From contig NZ_CP107841.1 of assembly GCF_036346855.1 (NCBI RefSeq), positions 8,746,001 to 8,810,000 of the forward strand: a stretch of 64,000 nucleotides of DNA, given 5' to 3'. The DNA is from Streptomyces europaeiscabiei. GTDB lineage: Bacteria; Actinomycetota; Actinomycetes; Streptomycetales; Streptomycetaceae. Below are positions 30,176 through 37,827 of this stretch, piece after piece (the first letter of the stretch is position 1; every line of letters starts with the position of its first letter). A program made the position numbers and the translations under genes. The notes below the pieces were generated by a model. The model was not told the origin of the DNA, searched no databases, and saw nothing but the letters and a program-made list of their open reading frames with translations.

Positions 30176-30859
30176 ATGGCGTATCAGGCAGGAGGGCGGC
30201 GGTCGGTACCGCGGCCCGTCCCCGACAGTCTCGAAGCCCGGGAAGCACAGGCGTACCTCCAGGACTACGCCGTGCTGCAGGATTCCGTCCTGTTCCCGTC
30301 CGTCGTCCTCGACCACCGCTGGGACGTCGTCCTGACCAACGCCGCGTTCCGGGCACTCTTCAACGGCGTGGGACCGCACCCGACGGCCATGCCGGGCGAC
30401 AACTTCCTCCGGTTCGTGCTCTTCCACCCGGACGCTGCCACGGTCCTCGGCGACCACGAGTCCAGCTGGTGCCTGCCGATGCTCGCCCACTTCGCCACCG
30501 CGGTGGAGCATCACCCCCAGGATCGGGGCCTGCAGTCCATCCGCCGGGACATCGCCCAGGATCCGATCATGGACGCCGCCTACCGCCACGGCCTCCCGCA
30601 CTGGCTCCGCACGGTCGGCCCCGCGGCCGGCCGGCACGACGGAGCCGTACGCCCCCTCGTCCACCCGGACCCGCGCTGGGGCGCCACCCTCTGCCGGATC
30701 GTCGGCGAGACCCCCGACACCCTCCGCGACATGGGATACCACCGCATGACCCTCGTCCTGCGCGAGGTGGGCCGCCCGTCCGACCCCCTGCGCAGGACGC
30801 GCCGCCCCCGGGGCGCCGCGGCGGGCCATCTGAGCGTGGTGCCCTCCCCCGAGAGGTGA
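30176..30859 (+). CDS. Lone MmyB-like ligand-binding domain protein
   Basis: A 227-residue protein matching the C-terminal ligand-binding domain of MmyB/XRE regulators of actinobacteria (a PAS-like fold). Tell-tale segments are VVLDHRWDVVLTNAAFRALF, NFLRFVLFHPDA and the late LVHPDPRWGATLCRIVGETP. The usual N-terminal helix-turn-helix is absent: the 30 residues before the domain are not an HTH, and no HTH is encoded in the preceding gap. The start is ATG behind GAGGGGTG. It is divergent from the XRE/ImmA run with 274 bp between, and could modulate that HTH protein by direct contact. Confidence 0.75.
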   Translation: MAYQAGGRRSVPRPVPDSLEAREAQAYLQDYAVLQDSVLFPSVVLDHRWDVVLTNAAFRALFNGVGPHPTAMPGDNFLRFVLFHPDAATVLGDHESSWCLPMLAHFATAVEHHPQDRGLQSIRRDIAQDPIMDAAYRHGLPHWLRTVGPAAGRHDGAVRPLVHPDPRWGATLCRIVGETPDTLRDMGYHRMTLVLREVGRPSDPLRRTRRPRGAAAGHLSVVPSPER

Positions 30860-30868
30860 GCCGCACCC

Positions 30869-30911
30869 CCTCCGGTGCCGCCGGCGTTCAGGTCGCCGAC
30901 GGCACCGGAGG
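30869..30911. terminator. Strong hairpin between convergent genes
   Basis: CCTCCGGTGCCG (30869-30880) pairs perfectly with CGGCACCGGAGG (30900-30911), with five more pairs inside after one mismatch. It separates the MmyB-like gene from the ABC ATPase gene. Confidence 0.7.
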
Positions 30912-30934
30912 TCACCCCGCGTCGTCCCCCGATG

Positions 30935-31720
30935 TCACCCCTTGTCCAGGGGGACACCCCGCTTCGCCGCCTGGATCTGCTCGTACACATGGGTGCGCAG
31001 CTCCGCGAAACGCGGTGCCACGCGGGTGTGCAGCTGGTCGCGTTCGGCCGGGAGGTCGATCTTGAGCTGTTCCCGTACGACGGTGGGGGAGGCGGACAGG
31101 ACCAGGACGCGCTCACCGAGGTAGACGGCCTCGTCGATGTCGTGGGTGACGAACAGGATCGTGATGCCCCGCTCCCGCCACAGGCCCCGCACGAGGTCCT
31201 CCAGATCGGCGCGGGTCTGGGCGTCCACCGCCGCGAACGGCTCGTCCATCAGCAGCACGTCCGGCTCGTAGGCCAGTGCGCGGGCGATGGCGACCCGCTG
31301 CTGCATACCGCCGGACAGCTGCCAGGGGTACGCGCCCGCCGCGTCGGACAGGCCGACGGAGGCGAGTGCGTCGTCGACCAGCTCACGTCGCCGGCCCTTG
31401 CTCGACTTCTTCTGCTTCAGCGGCAGTTCGACGTTGTCGCGGACCCGCATCCAGGGGAACAGACTGCGCCCGTACTCCTGGAAGACGACCGCCATGCCCG
31501 GCGGCGGCCCGTCCACCGGCCGTCCCCCCAGGACGACTTCACCGGCTGTCGGGTCCAGCAGCCCGGCCACACACTTCAGCAGGGTCGTCTTGCCGCAGCC
31601 CGACGGGCCCACCAGACAGACCAGTTCGCCCGCGTCGACGGTGAACGTGAGGTCCCGCACGGCCTCCACGCGGCGCCCGGAACCCTCGTAGACCTTCCTC
31701 AGACCCCGTACGTCGAGCAT
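30935..31720 (-). CDS. ABC transporter ATPase, NitT/TauT (SsuB/TauB) type
   Basis: A 261-residue ATP-binding subunit. Walker A is GPSGCGKT (38-45), the signature LSGGMQQR follows, Walker B is VLLMDEPFAAVD, and the switch histidine is in FVTHDIDEA. This branch powers importers of nitrate, taurine, sulfonates, pyrimidines or aromatic acids. The ATG at 31720 has AAGGGG upstream; a GTG at 31747 that overlaps the permease stop is a fair alternative and would match the overlap pattern of the operon. It is the last gene of a four-gene importer operon. Confidence 0.93.
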   Translation of the reverse strand: MLDVRGLRKVYEGSGRRVEAVRDLTFTVDAGELVCLVGPSGCGKTTLLKCVAGLLDPTAGEVVLGGRPVDGPPPGMAVVFQEYGRSLFPWMRVRDNVELPLKQKKSSKGRRRELVDDALASVGLSDAAGAYPWQLSGGMQQRVAIARALAYEPDVLLMDEPFAAVDAQTRADLEDLVRGLWRERGITILFVTHDIDEAVYLGERVLVLSASPTVVREQLKIDLPAERDQLHTRVAPRFAELRTHVYEQIQAAKRGVPLDKG

Positions 31721-31743
31721 CGCCCGCTGCCCCTTCTCGAATG

Positions 31744-32523
31744 TCACCACGACCGCCGGGAGGATGCGCGCAGACCGTGGTACCAGCCGAGCACGCGCCG
31801 CTCGACCAGCCGGAAGACGACGGACAGCAGGAACCCGAGCAGGCCGAGGACGAGGATGCCGGTCCACATGTCGGGGATCGCGAAACTGCGCTGGAACTGG
31901 ACGATGGTGTGGCCGAGCCCGTTGCTGGACGCGGTCATCTCGCTGATGACCATGAGGATGATGCCGATCGACAGCGCCTGGCGCAGCCCCGCGAAGATCT
32001 GCGGGCTCGCCGAGCGCAGGACCACGTTCCGCAGCCGGGCCACGCCCGTGATGCCGTACGACCGGGCCGTCTCGGACAGCACGGAGTCCACCGCGCGTAC
32101 GCCTTCGACGGTGTTGAGCAGGACCGGCCACACGCAGCCGCTCGCGATGACGACGATCTTCATCGTGTCGCCGATGCCCGCGAACAGCATGATGACCGGG
32201 ACGAGGACCGGCGGCGGCACGGCCCGCAGGAATTCGAGGACCGGTTCGCAGACCGCCCGCACCCGGCGGTAGGAGCCGATGACCGTGCCGAGCGCGATGC
32301 CGGCCACGGCGGCCAGGGCGTACCCGGCGGACAGGCGCAGCAGGCTGGGCAGGACGTCGGCGCGCAGCCGCTCGGCCGTCCAGACGTCCGGGAAGGTGGT
32401 GAGGATCGTACGCAGGGGCGGCCAGTACACATCGGTGCTGTCGTCCGACGCCAGCCACCAGACGGTGACCAGGACGAGGGGGAGGGCGACGACGGACAGC
32501 AGCCTCAGCAGCACGAGTCTCAC
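31744..32523 (-). CDS. ABC transporter permease, NitT/TauT type (second)
   Basis: A 259-residue integral membrane protein with about six helices and the BPD_transp_1 loop SETARSYGITGVARLRNVVLRSASP. The start is GTG, overlapping the stop of the first permease gene (GTGA), behind a strong GGAGG. Two different permeases with one ATPase suggest a heterodimeric channel. The substrate is not defined by sequence, but the IclR regulator and demethylase genes next door make an aromatic acid plausible. Confidence 0.9.
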   Translation of the reverse strand: MRLVLLRLLSVVALPLVLVTVWWLASDDSTDVYWPPLRTILTTFPDVWTAERLRADVLPSLLRLSAGYALAAVAGIALGTVIGSYRRVRAVCEPVLEFLRAVPPPVLVPVIMLFAGIGDTMKIVVIASGCVWPVLLNTVEGVRAVDSVLSETARSYGITGVARLRNVVLRSASPQIFAGLRQALSIGIILMVISEMTASSNGLGHTIVQFQRSFAIPDMWTGILVLGLLGFLLSVVFRLVERRVLGWYHGLRASSRRSW

Positions 32524-33293
32524 ACCGTCACCTCCCCACGCACCGACTGGTGCCAGGCCAGGGCCCGCCGCTCCACCGTGCGGGCGCCCATGTTGACGAT
32601 CAGCCCCAGCAGCCCGGTGACCACGACCAGGGCATACATCTCCGGCACCGCCTGCGAGGTCTGCGCGACGGAGATGCGCCTGCCCAACCCCGGTGCGCCG
32701 ATGACGAGTTCCGCGGTCACGGCCAGGACGAGGGCCACGGCGGCGGCCAGCCGGACGCCCGTCATGACGTACGGCAGGGCTGTGGGCCACAGGACGTACC
32801 GGATCCGCGCCCAGGTGCCGAGGCCGTAGGAGCGGGCCGTCTCCTCGGCGACCGGGTCGACGTCCTGGACGCCGTACAGGGTCTGGATCAGGATCTGCCA
32901 GAAGGACGCGTAGACCACCAGCAAAAGCACCGACCGCAGTTCGCTGCCGTACAGCAGGACGGCGAGGGGGATCAGAGCGACCGAGGGGATCGGGCGCAGG
33001 AACTCGATCGTGGAGGACGTCGCCTCGCGCAGATACGGCACGACGGCGATGACCACTCCTGTGAGGATCCCGGCCGTCACGGCGATCAGCAGCCCGACCG
33101 CCCATCCGGTGAGGGTGTCACCGAGCGCCACCCAGAACGCCTCGTCGGCGAGTTCACCGGCGAGGGCGTCGGCCACTCGGCTGACCGGCGGGAAATAGTC
33201 GTCCTCGACGAGGCCGAGCCGCGGGACCGCCTCCCAGAGGGCGAGGAACCCCGCGAGCCCGGCCGCGCCGAGGAGCGTGTCGGCACCCCTCAC
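32520..33293 (-). CDS. ABC transporter permease, NitT/TauT type (first)
   Basis: A 257-residue membrane protein with about six helices and the cytoplasmic loop AEETARSYGLGTWARIRYVLWPTALP, paralogous to the permease encoded downstream. The start is GTG, overlapping the stop of the binding-protein gene as GTGA. The same four-base overlap recurs at the next junction, so subunit synthesis is likely coupled along the operon. Confidence 0.9.
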   Translation of the reverse strand: MRGADTLLGAAGLAGFLALWEAVPRLGLVEDDYFPPVSRVADALAGELADEAFWVALGDTLTGWAVGLLIAVTAGILTGVVIAVVPYLREATSSTIEFLRPIPSVALIPLAVLLYGSELRSVLLLVVYASFWQILIQTLYGVQDVDPVAEETARSYGLGTWARIRYVLWPTALPYVMTGVRLAAAVALVLAVTAELVIGAPGLGRRISVAQTSQAVPEMYALVVVTGLLGLIVNMGARTVERRALAWHQSVRGEVTV

Positions 33294-34258
33294 GGCAGTA
33301 GCTTGTCCAGGTCCGGGGCCTTCTCGAACAGGCCGTCCTTCTGCCCCAGTTCGGCGAGCCGCTCGATGGAGGCGCGGTCCGGCTCAGCGGGCCAGCGAGG
33401 CAGGACGACCGTCTCCAGCAGGTTCTCCGGGATCTTCGTGTACGTGGTGATGATCTCGCGGACCTCGTCCGGGTGCGCGTCGGCGTACGCGAGCGACTCC
33501 GCCGTGGCCTCCTGAAACTTCTTCACCGTCTCCGGGTTCTTCTCGGCGTACTGCTGCGAGGTGAAGTACATGGCCACGGTGAGGTACGGCGACACGTCGA
33601 CGAAGTTCGACGCCAGTACGGTGCCGCCCTGGGACTTGATGGTGGCGAGCGCGGGCTCCACGACACAGGCCGCGTCGACCTGCCCGTTGGCGAGCGCGGC
33701 CGGCATCTGGTCGAACGGCATCTCCACGTACTCCACCTCGGACGGGTCGCCGCCGTCCTTGCGGACAGACTCGTTGACCGAGGTGTCGCAGATGTTGCCC
33801 AACGTGTTGGCGGCGACCTTCTTGCCTTCCAGGTCGCTGGCGGACTTCAGACGGCTGTCCTTCCTCACGGCGATCGCCGCGAAGTCGGCGCCCACCTTGC
33901 CGGTGGAGGCGACCCCGTTCACCACGGCCTTGACCGGTACGTTCTTGGACCGGGCGACCAGCAGGGAGGTCATGTTGCTGAAGCCGAAGTCGAACTGGCC
34001 GGAGACGACACCGGGCACGATGGCCGCCCCGCCCTGCGCGAGCGTGGGCTCCAGTTCGAGCCCGCGCTTGCTGTAGAAGCCCTTCTTCTCACCCAGATAC
34101 AGGGGGGCGACGTCGATGATGGGGATGACGCCGAGCTTGAGTGTGGTGGTGCCACCGGATGCCGAGTCACCGCCGTCCGACCCGGAGCCGGACGAACCGC
34201 AGGCCGTCGCGGTGACGAACAAGGTGCCGGCCGCGAGACCGATGAGCAGACGACGCAT
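33290..34258 (-). CDS. NMT1/SsuA-like ABC substrate-binding lipoprotein
   Basis: A 322-residue binding protein. The signal peptide ends in a lipobox with Cys at about 20 (TATACGSS), followed by a Ser/Gly linker. The core starts TTLKLGVIPIIDVAPLYLGEKKGFY, typical of the NMT1/THI5-like group that serves NitT/TauT importers. The ATG at 34258 has GGGGGAG upstream. It is the first gene of the importer operon, transcribed away from the IclR gene through a region with GTGCG...CGCAC palindromes, so IclR control is likely. Confidence 0.9.
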   Translation of the reverse strand: MRRLLIGLAAGTLFVTATACGSSGSGSDGGDSASGGTTTLKLGVIPIIDVAPLYLGEKKGFYSKRGLELEPTLAQGGAAIVPGVVSGQFDFGFSNMTSLLVARSKNVPVKAVVNGVASTGKVGADFAAIAVRKDSRLKSASDLEGKKVAANTLGNICDTSVNESVRKDGGDPSEVEYVEMPFDQMPAALANGQVDAACVVEPALATIKSQGGTVLASNFVDVSPYLTVAMYFTSQQYAEKNPETVKKFQEATAESLAYADAHPDEVREIITTYTKIPENLLETVVLPRWPAEPDRASIERLAELGQKDGLFEKAPDLDKLLP

Positions 34259-34292
34259 GACTCCCCCTGGTGGGAACGCTCTTCGACAGACT

Positions 34293-34307
34293 GTGCGCAC
34301 ACCGCAC
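34293..34307. promoter_or_regulatory. GTGCG-N5-CGCAC palindrome upstream of the importer operon
   Basis: Arms GTGCG (34293-34297) and CGCAC (34303-34307) lie 35-49 bases before the binding-protein start. The same arms recur at 34402-34416 and 34421-34437 on the IclR side, so one regulator probably binds all three. Confidence 0.45.
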
Positions 34308-34373
34308 GGAAGTGCTCAGCGGGAAGGTAGAACGCCGTCGGCCGCGGGTCAATGGCCTGGCCCCGCAAGGCCG

Positions 34374-34403
34374 TTGACAGTTGCAGAAGTGTGCTCCTAG
34401 CGT
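34374..34403 (+). promoter_or_regulatory. Predicted promoter of the IclR gene
   Basis: TTGACA (34374-34379), an 18-base spacer and TAGCGT (34398-34403) fit the main streptomycete sigma factor. The palindrome at 34402-34416 covers the -10 end and the expected start point, the position expected for a repressor site. Confidence 0.55.
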
Positions 34404-34437
34404 GCGCAGAGCGCACCGTCGTGCGAACGGAGCGCAC
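34402..34437. promoter_or_regulatory. Two adjacent GTGCG...CGCAC palindromes at the IclR promoter
   Basis: GTGCGC-AGA-GCGCAC (34402-34416) is a perfect 15-base palindrome. GTGCG-N7-CGCAC (34421-34437) follows with its centre 20 bases further on, about two helical turns. Both lie on the transcription start region of the IclR gene and are candidate autoregulatory operators. Confidence 0.5.
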
Positions 34438-34508
34438 GTGCCGCGCTTCGTTCGTGCGGCTTTCGTGTGGGTCCCGTGCGGATTCCGTGCGGTCTTTGTG
34501 CGTCTTCC
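34421..34508. repeat. Eleven-base phased repeat array upstream of the IclR gene
   Basis: Eight consecutive 11-base steps. The last five units, at 34454, 34465, 34476, 34487 and 34498, read GTGCGGCTTTC, GTGTGGGTCCC, GTGCGGATTCC, GTGCGGTCTTT and GTGCGTCTTCC. The unit at 34421 is in phase too (GTGCGAACGGA), with weaker units between. The array ends two bases before the GGAGG of the IclR gene, so it forms its untranslated leader. Confidence 0.7.
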
Positions 34509-34519
34509 TGGAGGCGACG

Positions 34520-35371
34520 ATGCCCGATCGAGACCGGTTCGGCGGGGCCCGCGAACCGCACTTCGTCCGGTCCTTCGAGAGGGGCCTCGCGGTCATCCGG
34601 GCCTTCGACGCCGAGCGTCCCGCGCTGACCCTGAGCGAGGTCGCCCGGACCTGTGGGCTGACCCGGGCCGCCGCCCGCCGTTTCCTGCTCACCCTCGTCG
34701 ACCTCGGGTACGTCCACACCGACGGCCGGCTGTTCCGGTTGACCCCGCGCGTGCTCGAACTCGGCTACGCGTACCTGGCGAGCTTCACCCTCCCCGACCT
34801 CGCCGTGCCGCATCTGGAGCGGCTGGTCGCGCAGGTCGGGGAGTCGTCCTCGCTGTGCGTCCTCGACGGCGACGACGTCGTGTACGTGGCGAGGGTGCCG
34901 ACGAGCCGCATCATGACGGCCTCGATCACCGTGGGCACCCGCTTCCCGGCCCATGTCACCTCGGTCGGCCGGGTGGTCCTCGCGCATCTGCCGGACGAGG
35001 AGATCGAGGCCCGGCTCGCTCGCGCCGACCTCAGGCCCCTCACCCGGCGCACCCTGACCTCCACCGACCAGCTCAGGGCCGAGCTGCGCCGCGTACGCCG
35101 CCAGGGGTACGCCGTCGTCGACCAGGAACTGGAGGAGGGGCTCCGATCGGTCGCCGTCCCGGTCCGGGACCGGGACGGCGAGGTGGTGGCCGGCGTGAAC
35201 ATCCCCGCCCACGCCGGCCGCACCTCGGTCGAGTCGGTACGCCGCGACCTGCTGCCCCACCTGCTGGCCACGGTCGCCCGGATCGAGGCCGACCTGTGCG
35301 TGACGCGGACGGCCACGGGCCGGGCACGGGCCGTGGCCCCGGAACCGCTACAGGTCGAGCACCAGCCGTGA
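34520..35371 (+). CDS. IclR family transcriptional regulator (PcaR/PobR-like)
   Basis: A 283-residue IclR protein. The winged helix-turn-helix is at about 30-75 (ALTLSEVARTCGLTRAAARRFLLTLVDLGYV), followed by the effector-binding domain with VARVPTSRIMTASITVGTRFPAHVTSVGRVVLA and QELEEGLRSVAVPV. The branch resembles regulators of aromatic acid catabolism. The ATG at 34520 follows GGAGG. It lies divergent from an ABC importer and convergent, with a 24-bp overlap, with the Rieske demethylase unit. It probably senses an aromatic acid and controls both. Confidence 0.9.
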   Translation: MPDRDRFGGAREPHFVRSFERGLAVIRAFDAERPALTLSEVARTCGLTRAAARRFLLTLVDLGYVHTDGRLFRLTPRVLELGYAYLASFTLPDLAVPHLERLVAQVGESSSLCVLDGDDVVYVARVPTSRIMTASITVGTRFPAHVTSVGRVVLAHLPDEEIEARLARADLRPLTRRTLTSTDQLRAELRRVRRQGYAVVDQELEEGLRSVAVPVRDRDGEVVAGVNIPAHAGRTSVESVRRDLLPHLLATVARIEADLCVTRTATGRARAVAPEPLQVEHQP

Positions 35372-36313
35372 TCCGTGGCACCGGGACACACAGATGAGCA
35401 TGGTCTCCCCGGCCTCGCGCTCCTCGTCGCTCAGCACCGAGTCGCGGTGGTCGGGGGTGCCGTCCAGGACGTCCGTCTCGCACGTCCCGCAGGTGCCCTC
35501 CGCGCAGGAGTACAGCACCTCGACCCCGGCGGCCCGCACGGTGTCGAGCACGGAGACCCCGACGGGAACCGTGACGGTCTTCCCCGTCCGCTCCAGCACG
35601 ACCTCGAACTCGGTGTCCGGGCCCGTCTCCTGCACCTTGGGCTGGAACCGCTCGACCCTGAGCGCCTTCCCGGGGCACCGCTCCTCGACCGCGTCGAGCA
35701 GGGCGCCGGGCCCGCAGCAGTAGACGAGGGCGTCCTCGGGCAGGCCGTCCAGCACGGATCCGAGATCGAGCAGTCCGGTCTCGTCCTGCGGGGCGAAAGT
35801 GACCCGGTCCCCGTAGCCGCCCAACTCCTCCCGGAACGCCATGGACGCACGGCTGCGCCCGCCGTACAGCAGGGACCACTGAGCGCCCGCCGCCTCGGCC
35901 GCGGCCAGCATCGGCAGGATGGGTGTGATGCCGATGCCGCCGGCCACGAACCGGTAGCGGGGCACGGGCTCCAGGGCGAAGTTGTTGCGCGGCCCGCGCA
36001 CCCGGACCTTGTCGCCCCGCGCCAACTCCGTGTGCACGTACGCCGATCCGCCGCGCCCGTCGGGCTCCCGCAGGACCCCGATCCGCCAGCTGTGCCGGTC
36101 CGCCGGGTCACCGCACAGCGAGTACTGGCGCTCCAGCTCCGGCCCCAGCAGCACATCGATGTGCGCGCCCGGCTCCCAGGCGGGGAGTTCCTCGCCCAAC
36201 GGATGCCGCAGGACGAGGGCCAGCACGCCGTCGGCGGCGAACTCCCGCCCGTCGACGACGAGTTCGGCCTCGTACGTCGACGGCGAAGGCGAAGGTGAGG
36301 GGGACGAGGTCAT
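35348..36313 (-). CDS. vanB: Vanillate-demethylase-type reductase (ferredoxin reductase, VanB-like)
   Basis: A 321-residue phthalate-dioxygenase-reductase type protein. The N-terminal flavin domain has RQYSLCGDP, the NAD part has VAGGIGITPILPM, and the C-terminal plant-type 2Fe-2S cluster has SCAEGTCGTCETDVLDG and a late LICVSRC. It passes electrons from NAD(P)H to the Rieske oxygenase encoded upstream. The ATG at 36313 overlaps the stop of the 60-residue gene (ATGA) behind AAGGA. The 3' end overlaps the convergent IclR gene by 24 bp. The vanillate assignment rests on family and neighbours. Confidence 0.85.
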   Translation of the reverse strand: MTSSPSPSPSPSTYEAELVVDGREFAADGVLALVLRHPLGEELPAWEPGAHIDVLLGPELERQYSLCGDPADRHSWRIGVLREPDGRGGSAYVHTELARGDKVRVRGPRNNFALEPVPRYRFVAGGIGITPILPMLAAAEAAGAQWSLLYGGRSRASMAFREELGGYGDRVTFAPQDETGLLDLGSVLDGLPEDALVYCCGPGALLDAVEERCPGKALRVERFQPKVQETGPDTEFEVVLERTGKTVTVPVGVSVLDTVRAAGVEVLYSCAEGTCGTCETDVLDGTPDHRDSVLSDEEREAGETMLICVSRCHGSRLVLDL

Positions 36314-36492
36314 GAGCTGTTTCCTTGCGGCTCGTGTCCTTGGGGGTGGGCGAGCATCCACTCCCACATCTCGATGGGGTCCTGCGCGGTGTGCTCGCGC
36401 CCGCAGTGACAGGTGCCGTGCAGGATGTCCGTGCCCGGCAGCCAGTCGATGCGGTAGACCTCCCCGGTCCGGAAGGCGGGAGGTGTGCTCAC
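36310..36492 (-). CDS. Small protein between the oxygenase and reductase genes
   Basis: A 60-residue protein, too short to be obvious but well supported. Its GTG overlaps the stop of the oxygenase gene (GTGA), and its stop overlaps the reductase ATG (ATGA). It contains TGEVYRIDWLPGTDILHGTCHCGREH, with a CxC...H cluster that could bind a metal, then DPIEMWEWMLAHPQGH. No signal peptide is present. The location suggests a part or helper of the demethylase, for instance in cluster loading or subunit contact. No characterised family is recognised. Confidence 0.7.
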   Translation of the reverse strand: MSTPPAFRTGEVYRIDWLPGTDILHGTCHCGREHTAQDPIEMWEWMLAHPQGHEPQGNSS

Positions 36493-37553
36493 AGGACCTT
36501 CTCCACCGGCTTCTCGCCCTGCTCGACCAGCCGGGCGAGGATACGGCGGGCGGCCAGACCACCGGTGTCGATGTTGATGCTCAGCTCCTGGTAGCCGGTG
36601 CGCTCGGTGCCCAGCGTCTCCTGGAGCAGGTTCAGCGCGACGACGTCCTGCATGACGACCGTGTGGTTGTTGCCCTTGAGGAACTCGGTGACCTCGTCGC
36701 TCTCGGTCGCCCAGTCCCGGGAGACCATCCAGAAGTCGTAGACCTTGCCGTCCGCCGACGGGGTGATCGCGTAGGTGATCTCGGTGTGGAAGCCGTTCGG
36801 GTCGCTGCCGTCCGCCTCGGGGACCACACCCACGGGGGCGATCCGGCTGTGCAGCAGATACAGGCACGGCGCGAAGTACTCGATGTCCTGCCAGCGCGTG
36901 ATCCGGCCCTCGATGCCGGTCGACTTCGCGTAGAACGGCGGGCACTCCGCGTCGTCCATGTGCCGGCTCACCCGTACGACGCCCGCGCCCTCGTCGACCT
37001 CGGTGGTGATCGGCGTCTCGGCGACCTCGGGGGTGCCGATGTAACCGCCGTGCAGATAGGTCTCGTGGGACAGGTCGAGCAGGTTGTCGACGAGCAGCCC
37101 GTAGTCGGCGTCGATCGGCTCCATGCCGCGCACGGTGGTCCAGCCGGGAGCGGCCAGGTGCTGGGCGCGCGGGATGGTCTGCGGGTCGGCGAGCGCCGGG
37201 TCGCCTATCCACACCCAGATCAGCGAGTCCTGCTCGACCACGGGGTACGAGGCCACGCGTGCCGTCCGCGGGATCCGCTTCTGCCCCGGCACGTACACAC
37301 AGGCGCCCGTCGTGTCGTAGGTGAAGCCGTGGTAGCCGCACACGATCCGGTCCCCGTCCAGCCCGCTCTCCGACAGCGGGTACCGGCGGTGCACACACCG
37401 GTCGTGCAGCGCCACCGGCGTGCCCTCCTCCGCCGTCCGGTAGAAGACGATCGGCTCACCCAGGATCGTCCGGCCGAGCAGTTCCCGCCCGACCTCTTCG
37501 GCGTAGGCGGCGACGTACCACTGATTCCTGGCGAAGGCGGTCATGTGAGGCAT
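36489..37553 (-). CDS. vanA: Rieske oxygenase subunit, vanillate O-demethylase type
   Basis: A 354-residue Rieske non-heme iron oxygenase. The 2Fe-2S ligands are C53, H55, C72 and H75 (RCVHRRYPL and VCGYHGF). The mononuclear iron site includes DNLLDLSHETYLHGG. The family removes methyl groups from aromatic ethers such as vanillate, giving protocatechuate and formaldehyde; protocatechuate is the substrate of the pca operon 13 kb away. Start taken at 37553 with GGGA upstream; an ATG three codons later is possible. Confidence 0.85.
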   Translation of the reverse strand: MPHMTAFARNQWYVAAYAEEVGRELLGRTILGEPIVFYRTAEEGTPVALHDRCVHRRYPLSESGLDGDRIVCGYHGFTYDTTGACVYVPGQKRIPRTARVASYPVVEQDSLIWVWIGDPALADPQTIPRAQHLAAPGWTTVRGMEPIDADYGLLVDNLLDLSHETYLHGGYIGTPEVAETPITTEVDEGAGVVRVSRHMDDAECPPFYAKSTGIEGRITRWQDIEYFAPCLYLLHSRIAPVGVVPEADGSDPNGFHTEITYAITPSADGKVYDFWMVSRDWATESDEVTEFLKGNNHTVVMQDVVALNLLQETLGTERTGYQELSINIDTGGLAARRILARLVEQGEKPVEKVL

Positions 37554-37720
37554 GGCGATCCCGTCCCTGAGAACCCTGAGCGCGGAGCCGCGTCGCCCCG
37601 CGTGTCACCACATTCGTGAGCGGGCACGGGACCCGGCAATACCCCTTCCGTCAGACGGAAGCCGCTTTGCGCGGCCGTGGCGCGCCGGCCCGGCGCTGTT
37701 CGCGCGGCGGCCCCCCACGT

Positions 37721-37794
37721 GTCACATCCGCGCCACGGACCCTTCCCCGGCGTTGGTTCCTCTTGGACCATTCCTTGCGCGCAGGTCACATCCG
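37721..37794. promoter_or_regulatory. Direct repeat GTCACATCCG upstream of phospholipase C
   Basis: GTCACATCCG occurs at 37721-37730 and again at 37785-37794, 34 bases before the phospholipase start. GGTCACATCCG matches the streptomycete PHO box unit at about nine of eleven positions, so phosphate control by PhoP is possible. The two copies are 64 bases apart rather than in tandem, which weakens the case. Confidence 0.25.
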
Positions 37795-37827
37795 ACGCAC
37801 CACGTCAGGACAAGAGGTCATCCACCC

